NCBI GenBank assembly: GCA_035524335.1
Contig: DATKPE010000061.1
Coordinates: 62,001-126,000, forward strand
From: DATKPE01 sp035524335
Lineage (GTDB): Bacteria > Bacteroidota > Ignavibacteria > UBA10030 > SZUA-254
Reading direction: 5' to 3'
Length of the DNA: 64,000 nt
The translations under genes were made by a program, and so were the position numbers. Shown in pieces: positions 27,302 to 35,672 of this stretch (within the stretch, counting starts at the first letter, position 1; each line of letters opens with the position of its first letter). Under the pieces are notes generated by a model. The model did not search any database. It was given only the letters and a program-made list of their open reading frames with translations, and was not told the origin of the DNA.

Positions 27302-27346
27302 TTATGTGCCATATAAATAATTGTTTATATTGAATTTATAGCGCGC

Positions 27347-27362
27347 TATTTCACGTGAAACA
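27347..27362. other. parS-like centromere site (15 of 16 match)
   Basis: TATTTCACGTGAAACA differs at one base from the ParB site TGTTTCACGTGAAACA. It lies between mnmG and rsmG, about 6.5 kb from dnaA. It abuts and slightly overlaps a second palindrome at 27338-27349. Confidence 0.75.
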
Positions 27363-27364
27363 TT

Positions 27365-29275
27365 TCAGTTTCTGAGATGGATCATGAGGACGGAAATATC
27401 GGCGGGTGTGACGCCGGCGATGCGTGATGCCTGGCCGATCGAGACCGGACGAACGCGGGATAATTTTTCCTTACCCTCGGCGGAGAGCGCCTTGAGTGAT
27501 GCGAACTCGAAGTTGTCCGGGATTCTTATCTCTTCATAATGTACAAACTTTTCCACCTGTTCGATCTGGCGATCGATGTATCCTTTGTACTTCGTTTCGA
27601 TGTCGAGCTGTTCGATTACTTCCATCCTGATCTGTTCGTCTCCCTCCGCATAGAGCCTCTGCACATAATTTTCCCGGAGTATCGATTCCATCCCCAACAA
27701 TTCGCCCAGGACCACCTCCGGCCGCCTGAGAAGCTGTGAGATGTTTTCCCGCTGGGAGACAGGCGAAGTGCCCTTCGCCTCAAGATAGGGGTTTATCTCC
27801 GCGGGGTCGACAAACATCTTTTCCAGAAACGGGATCCCCGCAGAGATCAATTCGGCTTTTTTTCTGAACCTTACTGCCGTATCTGCCGGGATCAATCCCA
27901 GACTTATTCCATATTCCATAAGCCGGCGGTCGGCGTTATCCTGGCGGAGAAGAAGCCTGTACTCGGCCCTCGATGTAAACATCCGATAGGGCTCCTCCGT
28001 GCTCTTGTTTATCAGGTCGTCCAGTAAAACTCCGATATAAGCTTCGGATCTTTTGAGCACCAGCTCCCCTCCATCGGAAAGCCGGAGGGCGGCATTGATT
28101 CCGGCCATCAGCCCCTGCGCCGCGGCCTCTTCATATCCGGAAGTTCCGCAGATCTGGCCGGCAAAATAGAGACCTTCAACACTTTTCGTCTCGAACGTCG
28201 GCTTCAGCTGATGGGGCGGGAAAAAATCATACTCGACGGCATATCCGGGTCTCAGCATTCTCACCTTTTCGAGGCCCGGAATTGTCTTTAACGCTTCCAA
28301 CTGTATTTCCTCCGGAAGGCTCGTCGAAAACCCGTTGACATAGATAATCTCGCTTGTATACCCTTCCGGTTCGAGGAATATCTGGTGACTTTCCCTGTCG
28401 CTGAAACGGACGATTTTATCCTCGATCGAAGGACAATACCTCGGCCCGACCCCCTTGATTCTGCCGGTAAACATCGGAGACCGATCGAACCCCTTCTCAA
28501 GGATCCTGTGGGTGTCGGGATTCGTATGTGTCAGGTACATCGGAATAAGGCGGTTCGAAATCCTCCGGTTCTGAAACGAAAACGGACGCGGGGGATCGTC
28601 GCTATGCTGTTCCGTTACCTTTGAAAAATCGACCGATCTGATATCGATCCTCGGGGGCGTTCCGGTCTTGAGGCGGCCGCTCGAAAAACCGATGTTTTCA
28701 AGGCATTCGGTAATGCCGTAAGATGCCTGTTCTCCGAACCTCCCCCCTTTTTTCTCGGATTCTCCGGTATGGAGAATACCTCTTAAAAATGTGCCGGCAC
28801 AAAGAACCAATGACCGGCATCTGATAGTCCCATTCTGCCCGGTTATTACGGCAGAAATTTTCCGGCTTCCGCCATCCGGGGAAACGACAATATCCCTGAT
28901 AGCATCTTCCAGGACATCGAGCCCCGGCTGTTCTGATATCACCCGCGCGGCTTCCCTGGAATACCACTCCCTGTCGCTTTGGCACCTCGGCGACCATACT
29001 GCCGGCCCTTTGGATCGGTTCAGCATCCGGAACTGGATTCCGGTGGAATCTGCCAGTTTTCCCATTTCCCCCCCCATTGCATCGATTTCGCGAACCAGAT
29101 GCCCTTTCGCAGTACCTCCAATGGCGGGATTGCACGACATTCTTCCAATGGCCGCTTTCTGCATCGTAATCATGAGGGTACGGCGGTTCATTCTGGCGGC
29201 GGCAAGCGCGGCTTCAATTCCGGCATGCCCTCCGCCAATCACAACAATATCATACTCTCCGCCTACGTCGCCCAT
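27365..29275 (-). CDS. mnmG: tRNA uridine-5-carboxymethylaminomethyl modification enzyme, FAD subunit
   Basis: 636 residues. The FAD-binding start VVIGGGHAGIEAALAAARM, the MSCNPAIGGTAKGHLVREIDA and RSKGPAVWSPRCQSDR segments and the C-terminal helical domain (IGQASRIAGVTPADISVLM) are all MnmG marks. With MnmE it makes the cmnm5 modification at U34 of certain tRNAs, using glycine, methylene-THF and FAD. The frame is open six codons further to a TTG at 29293, encoding MFHVKQ, but these bases are the parS palindrome, so the ATG at 29273-29275 is used. The mnmE-mnmG gap is 19 bp. Confidence 0.96.
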   Translation of the reverse strand: MGDVGGEYDIVVIGGGHAGIEAALAAARMNRRTLMITMQKAAIGRMSCNPAIGGTAKGHLVREIDAMGGEMGKLADSTGIQFRMLNRSKGPAVWSPRCQSDREWYSREAARVISEQPGLDVLEDAIRDIVVSPDGGSRKISAVITGQNGTIRCRSLVLCAGTFLRGILHTGESEKKGGRFGEQASYGITECLENIGFSSGRLKTGTPPRIDIRSVDFSKVTEQHSDDPPRPFSFQNRRISNRLIPMYLTHTNPDTHRILEKGFDRSPMFTGRIKGVGPRYCPSIEDKIVRFSDRESHQIFLEPEGYTSEIIYVNGFSTSLPEEIQLEALKTIPGLEKVRMLRPGYAVEYDFFPPHQLKPTFETKSVEGLYFAGQICGTSGYEEAAAQGLMAGINAALRLSDGGELVLKRSEAYIGVLLDDLINKSTEEPYRMFTSRAEYRLLLRQDNADRRLMEYGISLGLIPADTAVRFRKKAELISAGIPFLEKMFVDPAEINPYLEAKGTSPVSQRENISQLLRRPEVVLGELLGMESILRENYVQRLYAEGDEQIRMEVIEQLDIETKYKGYIDRQIEQVEKFVHYEEIRIPDNFEFASLKALSAEGKEKLSRVRPVSIGQASRIAGVTPADISVLMIHLRN

Positions 29276-29276
29276 T

Positions 29277-29292
29277 TGTTTCACGTGAAACA
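29277..29292. other. parS centromere site (perfect 16-bp consensus)
   Basis: TGTTTCACGTGAAACA, identical to the consensus recognised by chromosomal ParB; the symmetry extends to 18 bp. It is in the short mnmE-mnmG gap, about 4.6 kb from dnaA, where parS is often found near oriC. ParA and ParB are not encoded in this window. Confidence 0.9.
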
Positions 29293-29294
29293 AG

Positions 29295-30692
29295 TTATTT
29301 GCCGATGCAGAATTTTGAAAATATGTTGTTTAAAAGATCCTCGGTGGTCACTTCCCCAATGATCTCTCCGAGAGATTCTATCGCAAGCCGGATATTCAGA
29401 CTTATGAATTCGTTGCTTTTCGCTGTGCGGATATCATCCAACGCGGCCTCGAGGCCGGTTATCGCCTTCTCAATCGCGTCCTTGTGGCGAATGCTGGTGA
29501 TGCAGATATTTTTTTCTCCGAGGTGGTGATCGGTTCCGACCGCTATACGGACCATGGCGGACCTGAGATCGTCCATCCCTTCGCCGGTTTTTGCCGAGCA
29601 TAAGATTATGTTCGGATCGTCCGAAATGAATTCCCGCAGAAAGTTATCGTCCGTTCTCAGAAGATCCTTTTTGTTTCCGACGATGATTGTCCCGGCAAGA
29701 CTGTTCGACTCCTTGAGCCGGGTAAAAATTTTTCTGTCCGCATCCGAGACCGGCTCAGAACAGTCGGCCACATAGAGTATCAGATCGGCCGACATCGCTT
29801 CCGTGTGCGCTCTGCTTATCCCTTCCTTCTCCGCTTCGTCTTTTCCGGTGCGGATCCCCGCCGTATCTGACAGAGTGAACAAGATTCCTTCGATATCGAG
29901 TTCTTCCCTCAACACATCCCGCGTCGTCCCCGGAATGTCGGTGACAATGGCCCGATTTTCATTAAGTAAATTATTGATAATACTCGATTTACCTACGTTT
30001 GGCTTTCCAACGATTACAGCCCTCACTCCTTCGCGGGATATCCTCCCATACCTGTAGGTTCCTGCAATCTTCCCGAGCTGTCCGATCACCGAAGAAATCT
30101 TTTGTCCGATCTCATGCTTGTCGGCAACGTCTATCCCCTCTTCCGAAAAATCGAGCTCGAGCTCCAGCAGACTGCTGATGTTCACCAGGTCGTTCCTGAG
30201 ATCTCTGACGATGCCGGAAAGAGTTCCCTCCAGCCGCTGGACGGAGGTCCGGTGTGACAGCTCTGTTTTTGCGTGGATCAGATCGGCAACCGCCTCGGCC
30301 TGGAGCAGGTCGATGCGTCCGTTCAGAAATGCCCTGCGTGTAAACTCGCCAGGCCCGGCCATGCGCGCGCCCGCTTCAAGGATCCTTGCAAGCAGGCGTC
30401 TCGTCACATAAAAACCGCCGTGACAGCTCACCTCGACGGTATTTTCACCGGTGTACGAGTTCGGCTCCCGGAACAGAAGCGCGACCACCTGGTCGATGAT
30501 CTCCCCCGACTGTGTGCGGATGGCGCCGACATGCGCGGTCTGGGTCCGGACCTCGCGCAGGGGAACGGAACCGGTGAAAACCGCGTCCGCGACCCCGATT
30601 GCGTTCAAACCGCTGATGCGGATGACCGCAATGCCGCCCTCGCCCACCGGCGTTGCGACCGCGGCGATGACATCGTTTGGAGAGGTAATCAT
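29295..30692 (-). CDS. mnmE: tRNA modification GTPase
   Basis: 465 residues from the ATG at 30690-30692, which begins the typical N-terminus (DVIAAVATPVGEGGIAVIRIS). An upstream in-frame extension runs into the yidC terminator and is rejected. The THF-binding N-terminal domain is followed by helices, an embedded GTPase domain (GKPNVGKSSI, DTAGIRT, GNKKD) and the invariant C-terminal FCIGK. It is the partner of MnmG. A promoter candidate TTGATT-17-TTAATT (30705-30733) gives almost no leader. Confidence 0.96.
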   Translation of the reverse strand: MITSPNDVIAAVATPVGEGGIAVIRISGLNAIGVADAVFTGSVPLREVRTQTAHVGAIRTQSGEIIDQVVALLFREPNSYTGENTVEVSCHGGFYVTRRLLARILEAGARMAGPGEFTRRAFLNGRIDLLQAEAVADLIHAKTELSHRTSVQRLEGTLSGIVRDLRNDLVNISSLLELELDFSEEGIDVADKHEIGQKISSVIGQLGKIAGTYRYGRISREGVRAVIVGKPNVGKSSIINNLLNENRAIVTDIPGTTRDVLREELDIEGILFTLSDTAGIRTGKDEAEKEGISRAHTEAMSADLILYVADCSEPVSDADRKIFTRLKESNSLAGTIIVGNKKDLLRTDDNFLREFISDDPNIILCSAKTGEGMDDLRSAMVRIAVGTDHHLGEKNICITSIRHKDAIEKAITGLEAALDDIRTAKSNEFISLNIRLAIESLGEIIGEVTTEDLLNNIFSKFCIGK

Positions 30693-30721
30693 AGTGAGAG
30701 AAGAAATTAACGAAAGAGTGG

Positions 30722-30757
30722 GCTGAAAATCAAAAGCCCCGCTCATCGGCGGGGCTT
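30722..30757 (-). terminator. Intrinsic terminator of the rpmH-yidC operon
   Basis: On the minus strand AAGCCCCGC and GCGGGGCTT form a 9-bp stem with a six-base loop, followed by TTGATTTT. It lies 29 bp behind the yidC stop, so mnmE needs its own promoter or read-through. Confidence 0.85.
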
Positions 30758-30785
30758 CTGTTTATCGTCATTTTCGGGACGCCTG

Positions 30786-32558
30786 TCACTGCTTCAGTTT
30801 CGGCATGTTCTTCGCGAACTTGGCGAATATCCCTCCCCGGTTTTTCTTTTCCTCGACCTTCCTGAGCGGCTCGTCCTCGTGCTTCTTGTTGACCCATGCC
30901 TGCTGTCCGATCGAGAGGAGATTGAACATGAAATAGTAGAGGTTCAGACCTGCGGGAAAGCCGTTAAAGAGGAGTGTCATCATCACAGGCATAAGCCAGA
31001 CCATCATCTTCTGACGGGGATCCTTGACCGACATCTTCTGCTGAACGAACATCGTGATGCCCATGAGGATGGCCAGGCCGCTCAGCTTGTCGATATTGAA
31101 TATCGGAATATGGAACGGCAGTGTGGCAATGATGTCGGGCGATGAAAGGTCGTTGATCCATCCGAAAAAGGGCGCCTGCCGCAATTCGATCGTGGCGCTG
31201 AACACCGCCCAGAGGGCGTAGAGGATCGGCAGCTGCAGAAGCAGGGGAAGACAGCCCCCGGCGGGGTTCACGCCGTACTCCTTGTACAGCCGCATCACCT
31301 GCTGGTTCATTTTCTGAGGATCGTCCTTGTATTTCGCCTTGATCTCCTCCATCATCGGCTGAAGCTTCTGCATCTTCCTCATCGAGGTCATGCTGCTTTT
31401 CGTGAGAGGGTAGAGGACGATCTTGATGATGAGCGCGAAGATGAGGAGGATGATCCCGTAGTTGGAGATGAAAAGCCGGAGAAACTTGAAGACGGGGATG
31501 ATCACGTACTGGGAGATCGGCCGTATGATCCATACCGAGCCGAGACTCATGATGCGGTCGAGTTCGACGTTGTACGCCCTCACCATGTCGAAGTCGAGCG
31601 GGCCGAGGAACACCGTAAACCGGTCGGACTCGAACGACGATCCCGTGAAGGGCATTTTCAGCGTGAGGCTGTAATTTTCCTTTGCGCCGTTGTCGGGCAG
31701 TTTTTCACGGCTCCCCTCGAGCATGGCGCCCTGGGATTCCTTGCCGCGCGGAATGATCGCGACGGCGAAGTACTTGTTGCGGGTCGCAACCCAGGCGGTG
31801 CGGCCGGTGATCGACTGTTTGTACTGCTCGTTGAAATTCGTTGCGTCGATCTCGGTCAGCTCGCCGCCGGAGAAGGCGGAGGCTTTTGCAAAGTTCGATT
31901 CGTTGATGGTGTTGGCCTCCTGGTACCGGAGACCGTTTTCCCAGACAACCTGGTATTCATAGTTGGAGATTATCTGCTGCATGCCGACGAACTGGAAATC
32001 GGCGTCGAAATCATACCGGTCGGCGTGGAACGTTAACTTCTTGACCAGCTTGCTGTTGCCGTCGACCGAGAGGGTAAAGGTCAGCGTCAGTGAATCGGTT
32101 CCCGTGATCGAATTCACCGATCCGGCCGGCCGGTCTAAGGAAAAATCGAGCTGACGGGTGTTGATAAGCTTGCCGTCTGCGGTGAGGAAGATCATGTTAA
32201 AATCACCGCCGGGCCGGTCGCCGATGAGGTTCACCGGATAGTGATCCCAGGTGGCATAGCCTTTCATCACCCAGGAGAGGATGGCGCCGCCACGGGACGA
32301 GAGTGTCGCGGTGTACCGCGGGGTTTCAACGGTCACGGAGGTCGCGGGGAGGTGCGGAAGGGCGGAGAAAAACCTGCCGAGGCTGTCTCCCTGGACGGTG
32401 GGGGAGGGGGCCTTCCTTCCGGTGTCGGGGACGGCGATCTGCACCTTCAGGGTGTCCGCTTCGGGGGATGAATTCTGCGGTGTCGGAGCGTTCTTCCACA
32501 TCCAAACCATCAGGATCAACCCGATGAGGATAAAACCGGCAATTGCTTTACGGTCCAT
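30786..32558 (-). CDS. yidC: Membrane protein insertase YidC
   Basis: 590 residues. The N-terminal TM (KAIAGFILIGLILMVWMW) is followed by a large periplasmic P1 domain (about 30-350), as in Gram-negative YidC, then the five-helix insertase core (YGIILLIFALIIKIVLYPLTKSS, YGVNPAGGCLPLLLQLPILYALWAVF, MMTLLFNGFPAGLNLYYF). It inserts and folds inner-membrane proteins alone or with SecYEG. It ends in a short Lys-rich tail. Gene order rpmH-rnpA-yidD-yidC is the conserved one. Confidence 0.97.
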   Translation of the reverse strand: MDRKAIAGFILIGLILMVWMWKNAPTPQNSSPEADTLKVQIAVPDTGRKAPSPTVQGDSLGRFFSALPHLPATSVTVETPRYTATLSSRGGAILSWVMKGYATWDHYPVNLIGDRPGGDFNMIFLTADGKLINTRQLDFSLDRPAGSVNSITGTDSLTLTFTLSVDGNSKLVKKLTFHADRYDFDADFQFVGMQQIISNYEYQVVWENGLRYQEANTINESNFAKASAFSGGELTEIDATNFNEQYKQSITGRTAWVATRNKYFAVAIIPRGKESQGAMLEGSREKLPDNGAKENYSLTLKMPFTGSSFESDRFTVFLGPLDFDMVRAYNVELDRIMSLGSVWIIRPISQYVIIPVFKFLRLFISNYGIILLIFALIIKIVLYPLTKSSMTSMRKMQKLQPMMEEIKAKYKDDPQKMNQQVMRLYKEYGVNPAGGCLPLLLQLPILYALWAVFSATIELRQAPFFGWINDLSSPDIIATLPFHIPIFNIDKLSGLAILMGITMFVQQKMSVKDPRQKMMVWLMPVMMTLLFNGFPAGLNLYYFMFNLLSIGQQAWVNKKHEDEPLRKVEEKKNRGGIFAKFAKNMPKLKQ

Positions 32559-32588
32559 GGCAGTCCTTCAGATTCTCGTGATGCGACA

Positions 32589-32810
32589 TTACTTATGAGG
32601 TACCGGGTCGTAGCCGCCGGGGTGGAGCGGATGACACCGGAGGATGCGTTTCGCGGCCAGCCATGATCCCCGCAGGGCGCCGAATCGCCCGACCGCTTCA
32701 AGGGCGTACGCGGAACAGCTCGGTGCAAACCGGCAGGTATGCGCCGGAAGGGCGGGGGAGATGATCAGCCGGTACAGACGGATGAGGAACAGCAGAAGAG
32801 CGCGCATCAT
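32589..32810 (-). CDS. yidD: Membrane protein insertion efficiency factor
   Basis: 73 residues. LIRLYRLIISPALPAHTCRFAPSCSAYALEA is the family signature: an amphipathic helix, then the Cys-containing motif. It is a small membrane-associated protein that aids insertion through YidC, encoded next door. The ATG at 32808-32810 overlaps the rnpA stop (ATGA); another ATG follows immediately at 32807. Confidence 0.94.
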   Translation of the reverse strand: MMRALLLFLIRLYRLIISPALPAHTCRFAPSCSAYALEAVGRFGALRGSWLAAKRILRCHPLHPGGYDPVPHK

Positions 32811-33211
32811 GCGGCACCCCGGGCGGAGGCGCGGATCAGAATGGATTTCATATCGTCGGCCACCTGCTGAAACGTCGGCAGTTCACGCCGGTGGTGCGTC
32901 GGCACGGAAAATAAAAAGACAATCGCGAGAGAAGTCCGGGCGGAGGCGGTGGCGGCACTGAAGAGATCTTTCTGACATCGGTAGGATTCCCGGAGAAGCC
33001 GCTTCATGCGGTTGCGGTCGACCGCCCGGCGCACTTTGCCGGCAACGGCGAAGCCGACCTGCCACCTGAACGGCTCATCGGCTGGGATCACAGGATGCGG
33101 ACAAAGGTAGCAGCGGATAAATTTACCTTCAATTCTTCTGCCGTGCTGAAAAACAACTGTAAAGATCTTTTTTCCTCTGAGGATATCTGATTTCGGAAGA
33201 GCGTTTCTCAC
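32807..33211 (-). CDS. rnpA: Ribonuclease P protein component
   Basis: 134 residues. The RNR-type motif appears as KVRRAVDRNRMKRLLRESYR and the leading FAVAGK strand is present. It binds the catalytic RNase P RNA (not in this window) for tRNA 5' processing. The start is a GTG at 33209-33211, since no in-frame ATG is near. It is slightly longer than many bacterial RnpA (110-125) through its C-terminal tail. 26 bp separate it from rpmH. Confidence 0.93.
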   Translation of the reverse strand: MRNALPKSDILRGKKIFTVVFQHGRRIEGKFIRCYLCPHPVIPADEPFRWQVGFAVAGKVRRAVDRNRMKRLLRESYRCQKDLFSAATASARTSLAIVFLFSVPTHHRRELPTFQQVADDMKSILIRASARGAA

Positions 33212-33237
33212 AAAGGTGAAGTCCGCTTCCCGTCTCT

Positions 33238-33384
33238 CTACCGCTCATCGCTCACAGTGAGTTTCCACCGGCCCTTCGCGCGACGACGGGCGAGCACTTT
33301 CCTTCCGTCCTTGCTCTTCATCCGGGCCCGGAATCCGTGCTTGTTCTTCCTCTTTGTATTGCTGGGCTGAAACGTTCTCTTCAT
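33238..33384 (-). CDS. rpmH: 50S ribosomal protein L34
   Basis: 48 residues beginning MKRTFQPSNTKRKNKHGFRA and ending RAKGRWKLTVSDER, a full-length L34. The frame extends upstream to a TTG, but that part contains a terminator hairpin, so the ATG at 33382-33384 is the start. It is the first gene of rpmH-rnpA-yidD-yidC, divergent from dnaA. Confidence 0.97.
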   Translation of the reverse strand: MKRTFQPSNTKRKNKHGFRARMKSKDGRKVLARRRAKGRWKLTVSDER

Positions 33385-33416
33385 GACAGATCCTTCGTGA
33401 GGATGGTAGATAGAAA

Positions 33417-33442
33417 AAGAGGATTGCCGATACAATCCTCTT
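33417..33442 (-). terminator. Intrinsic terminator inside the rpmH leader (attenuator candidate)
   Basis: On the minus strand AAGAGGATTG and CAATCCTCTT form a perfect 10-bp stem with loop TATCGG, followed by TTTCTATC, so the T-run begins in the stem end. It lies 33 bp before the rpmH ATG and downstream of the promoter at 33470-33498, so it must be passed to make L34 and YidC. Confidence 0.75.
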
Positions 33443-33469
33443 CAGCGGTATTATCCGATATTTCGAATG

Positions 33470-33498
33470 AATATACAGATTTATAGGGGTAAAAACAA
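33470..33498 (-). promoter_or_regulatory. Promoter of the rpmH operon
   Basis: On the minus strand TTGTTT (33493-33498), 17 bp, TATATT (33470-33475). It gives a leader of about 80 bases containing the terminator hairpin. Confidence 0.6.
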
Positions 33499-33585
33499 AC
33501 GACCCCGGCCCATTTTTCTCTTGCCATGACATCTTTTTCTTTGTATTATTGAATTGTTAGGGAGAAATTTCTTTGGTTGACAACG

Positions 33586-33797
33586 TGTGGATAAGTTTTC
33601 CCGGGGTGACCTTTTCCACATTTTCTTTGACGTTATACCGCTTTTTCACTTTAAGTAAATTGTGAATAAGTTTCCGTTACCTGTTCTATTCGTTATCATC
33701 TACCCCGATGAAACCCTCACTTCACCAGGCTCAAATTATACCTTTTTTTCCGGTTTTTTTACTCGGGTTGACAATTGTGTGGATATCCTGTAGATAA
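33586..33797. other. DnaA-box cluster between rpmH and dnaA (left part of oriC region)
   Basis: The 469-bp gap 33385-33853 holds DnaA boxes TGTGGATAA (33586-33594, perfect), TTTTCCACA (33612-33620, one mismatch), TGTGAATAA (33661-33669, fits TTATNCACA), TGTGGATAT (33778-33786) and TGTAGATAA (33789-33797). The last two lie inside the dnaA promoter. The rest of the gap is AT-rich and holds the rpmH promoter and attenuator, but no gene. Confidence 0.7.
33768..33796 (+). promoter_or_regulatory. dnaA promoter overlapping DnaA boxes
   Basis: TTGACA (33768-33773), 17 bp, TAGATA (33791-33796), about 50 bp before the ATG. Two DnaA boxes fall between -35 and -10, so DnaA probably represses its own gene. 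Confidence 0.6.
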
Positions 33798-33853
33798 TGC
33801 GGGCATAATTAAAATAAGTTCAATAATAACAACTATTTAAAGTCTGAATTTTG

Positions 33854-35320
33854 ATGAACGAGCCCGTTGATAATCCCAACGATCCCCTCCGCACTGCGGA
33901 AGAACCGATCATACCTCTGCGCCAGGACGAGATCTGGTCGAACTGCCTCAGAATTATTAAGGAGCGGGTGAACAGCCAGAGCTTCAAAACATGGTTCGAA
34001 CCGATCCTCCCGATGAAATCTGAGGGGGGGGTCTTCACCATTCAGGTACCTAGCCAGTTTTTTTCTGAATGGCTTGACGAGCACTATTACTCCCTCATGA
34101 CGGAGGCGCTCACGAGCGTCACCGGCAGGGAAACGACGATCGAATACGAGATCAATATCGACGACAGGGAGGTCATCCTCGAATCGATCGACAAAATGCT
34201 TCCCGAGGAGACGGCCCCGGTCCGCACACCGTCCCCGTCGATCTCGCTCGACACCCGCGCGCGGGGGGCCGTTCAGCACCGCCCGCCGATCAATTCGACG
34301 CTCAATCCCCGCTACACCTTCGATAAATATATCAAGGGGGAGAGCAACCAGTTCGCGCGTGCGGCCGCCCAGGCGGTGAGCAACAACCCGGGCGGAACAT
34401 CCTTCAATCCGCTCGTGATCTACGGCGGTGTGGGCCTCGGCAAAACTCATCTGGTCCACGCCATCGGCAACCACGTTCTGGCCACCGATCCCACCCGCAG
34501 GGTCCTTTACACCTCAAGCGAAAAATTCACCGTCGATTTTGTCGACGCCATCCAGAGAGACCGCATCAACGATTTTTCGAATTTTTACCGGAGTGTCGAT
34601 CTCCTGATCGTGGACGATATTCAGTTTTTCGCCGGAAAGGAAAAAACGCAGGATATCTTCTTTCACACCTTCAACACCCTCCACCAGCACGGACGCCAGA
34701 TCATCCTGTCGTCCGATAAACCGCCCAAGGAACTCAAGGGCCTCAATGAACGGCTCATATCCCGTTTTCAGTGGGGACTGACCGCCGATATCCAGCCCCC
34801 CGACCTGGAGACGCGCATCGCGATCCTGCAGAGAAAAAGCGGCGACGAGGGGATAGACCTCGCTCAGGACGTCGTCGAGTTCATCGCCTCGAACGTCACC
34901 TCCAACATCCGCGAGCTGGAAGGATGCCTCATCAGTCTGCTCGCGCGCTCGTCGCTCGAGAGCCGCCCGATCACGCTCGACCTGACACGGGAGGTGGTGC
35001 GCTCCATCATCGGCGAGGTCCGGACGCACATTACCATCGAGGAAATTCAGCGGGCCGTCTGCGATTATTTCCGGATCCCCGACGATCTCCTCCGCGCCAA
35101 AACCCGAAAGCAGGAGATCGTGAACGCGCGGCAGATCGCGATGTACCTCGCAAAAGAGCTGACCAATTCCTCCCTGAAAACCATCGGTCTTCACTTCGGC
35201 GGACGCGATCACAGCACCGTCATTCACGCCTATCAGACAATAGAAGACCTCATGAAGATCGACCCGAAACAAAAAGCCGTCATCCTGCAGATCAAGGCAA
35301 AGCTGGAGAGCAACGGATAG
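33854..35320 (+). CDS. dnaA: Chromosomal replication initiator protein
   Basis: 488 residues from the ATG at 33854 (a TTG one codon earlier is unlikely). Domain I is about 20-90 (WSNCLRIIKERVNSQSFKTWFEPI), then a linker, AAA+ domain about 150-330 with Walker A GGVGLGKTHL (191-200) and Walker B LLIVDDIQFF (250-259), and the DNA-binding domain IV with the signature GGRDHSTVIHAY (449-460). It binds the boxes on both sides of its own gene and opens the duplex. Confidence 0.98.
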   Translation: MNEPVDNPNDPLRTAEEPIIPLRQDEIWSNCLRIIKERVNSQSFKTWFEPILPMKSEGGVFTIQVPSQFFSEWLDEHYYSLMTEALTSVTGRETTIEYEINIDDREVILESIDKMLPEETAPVRTPSPSISLDTRARGAVQHRPPINSTLNPRYTFDKYIKGESNQFARAAAQAVSNNPGGTSFNPLVIYGGVGLGKTHLVHAIGNHVLATDPTRRVLYTSSEKFTVDFVDAIQRDRINDFSNFYRSVDLLIVDDIQFFAGKEKTQDIFFHTFNTLHQHGRQIILSSDKPPKELKGLNERLISRFQWGLTADIQPPDLETRIAILQRKSGDEGIDLAQDVVEFIASNVTSNIRELEGCLISLLARSSLESRPITLDLTREVVRSIIGEVRTHITIEEIQRAVCDYFRIPDDLLRAKTRKQEIVNARQIAMYLAKELTNSSLKTIGLHFGGRDHSTVIHAYQTIEDLMKIDPKQKAVILQIKAKLESNG

Positions 35321-35672
35321 ACCGTGCGGGTGTTTCTTTGAATGTGGATAACTCTGTTATCCAATTGTTACTTTGCGTTCCCTCCTTCTGGATAATCTGC
35401 GGTCCGGACAGCCCTCAGCCGGGTGCCGGTACGGCGGTGGATAACCGGTCATTTTATCCACAGATCCATTTGCCGAATGCAGTTCCGAATCCCACAAAAC
35501 GGGATTTTTTCCACATATCAACAGACTTATTCTTACTCTTCTTTTTTCTTTCTAATCTATTGAAATATAATAATATACCGGAAATACATCCTTGTAAATA
35601 TGACAAAATTTTAGTACTTTCGAATTCACTGTCGAAGTCGTCTTTTTATGAAATTTTGAAGGGACTTTTGGA
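35321..35672. other. Probable oriC: DnaA boxes plus AT-rich unwinding tract, dnaA-dnaN gap
   Basis: This 352-bp gap has no gene. Boxes: TGTGGATAA (35343-35351, perfect), TCTGGATAA (35387-35395), GGTGGATAA (35436-35444), TTATCCACA (35454-35462, perfect) and TTTTCCACA (35507-35515). Then about 130 bp very poor in G and C (35516-35650) look like the DNA unwinding element. The divergent gene layout on either side fits replication starting here. The boxes on the far side of dnaA make the origin look bipartite. Confidence 0.8.

Noticed and set aside
29276..29293. N-terminal extension MFHVKQ of MnmG from a TTG
   Set aside because: The codons are exactly the parS palindrome. The ATG right after it gives the normal MnmG start.
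33436..33853. tRNA, 4.5S, tmRNA or RNase P RNA gene in the origin gap
   Set aside because: I looked for T-loop GGTTCGAAT-type sequence and long GC-rich pairing; only promoters, DnaA boxes and the rpmH hairpin are seen.
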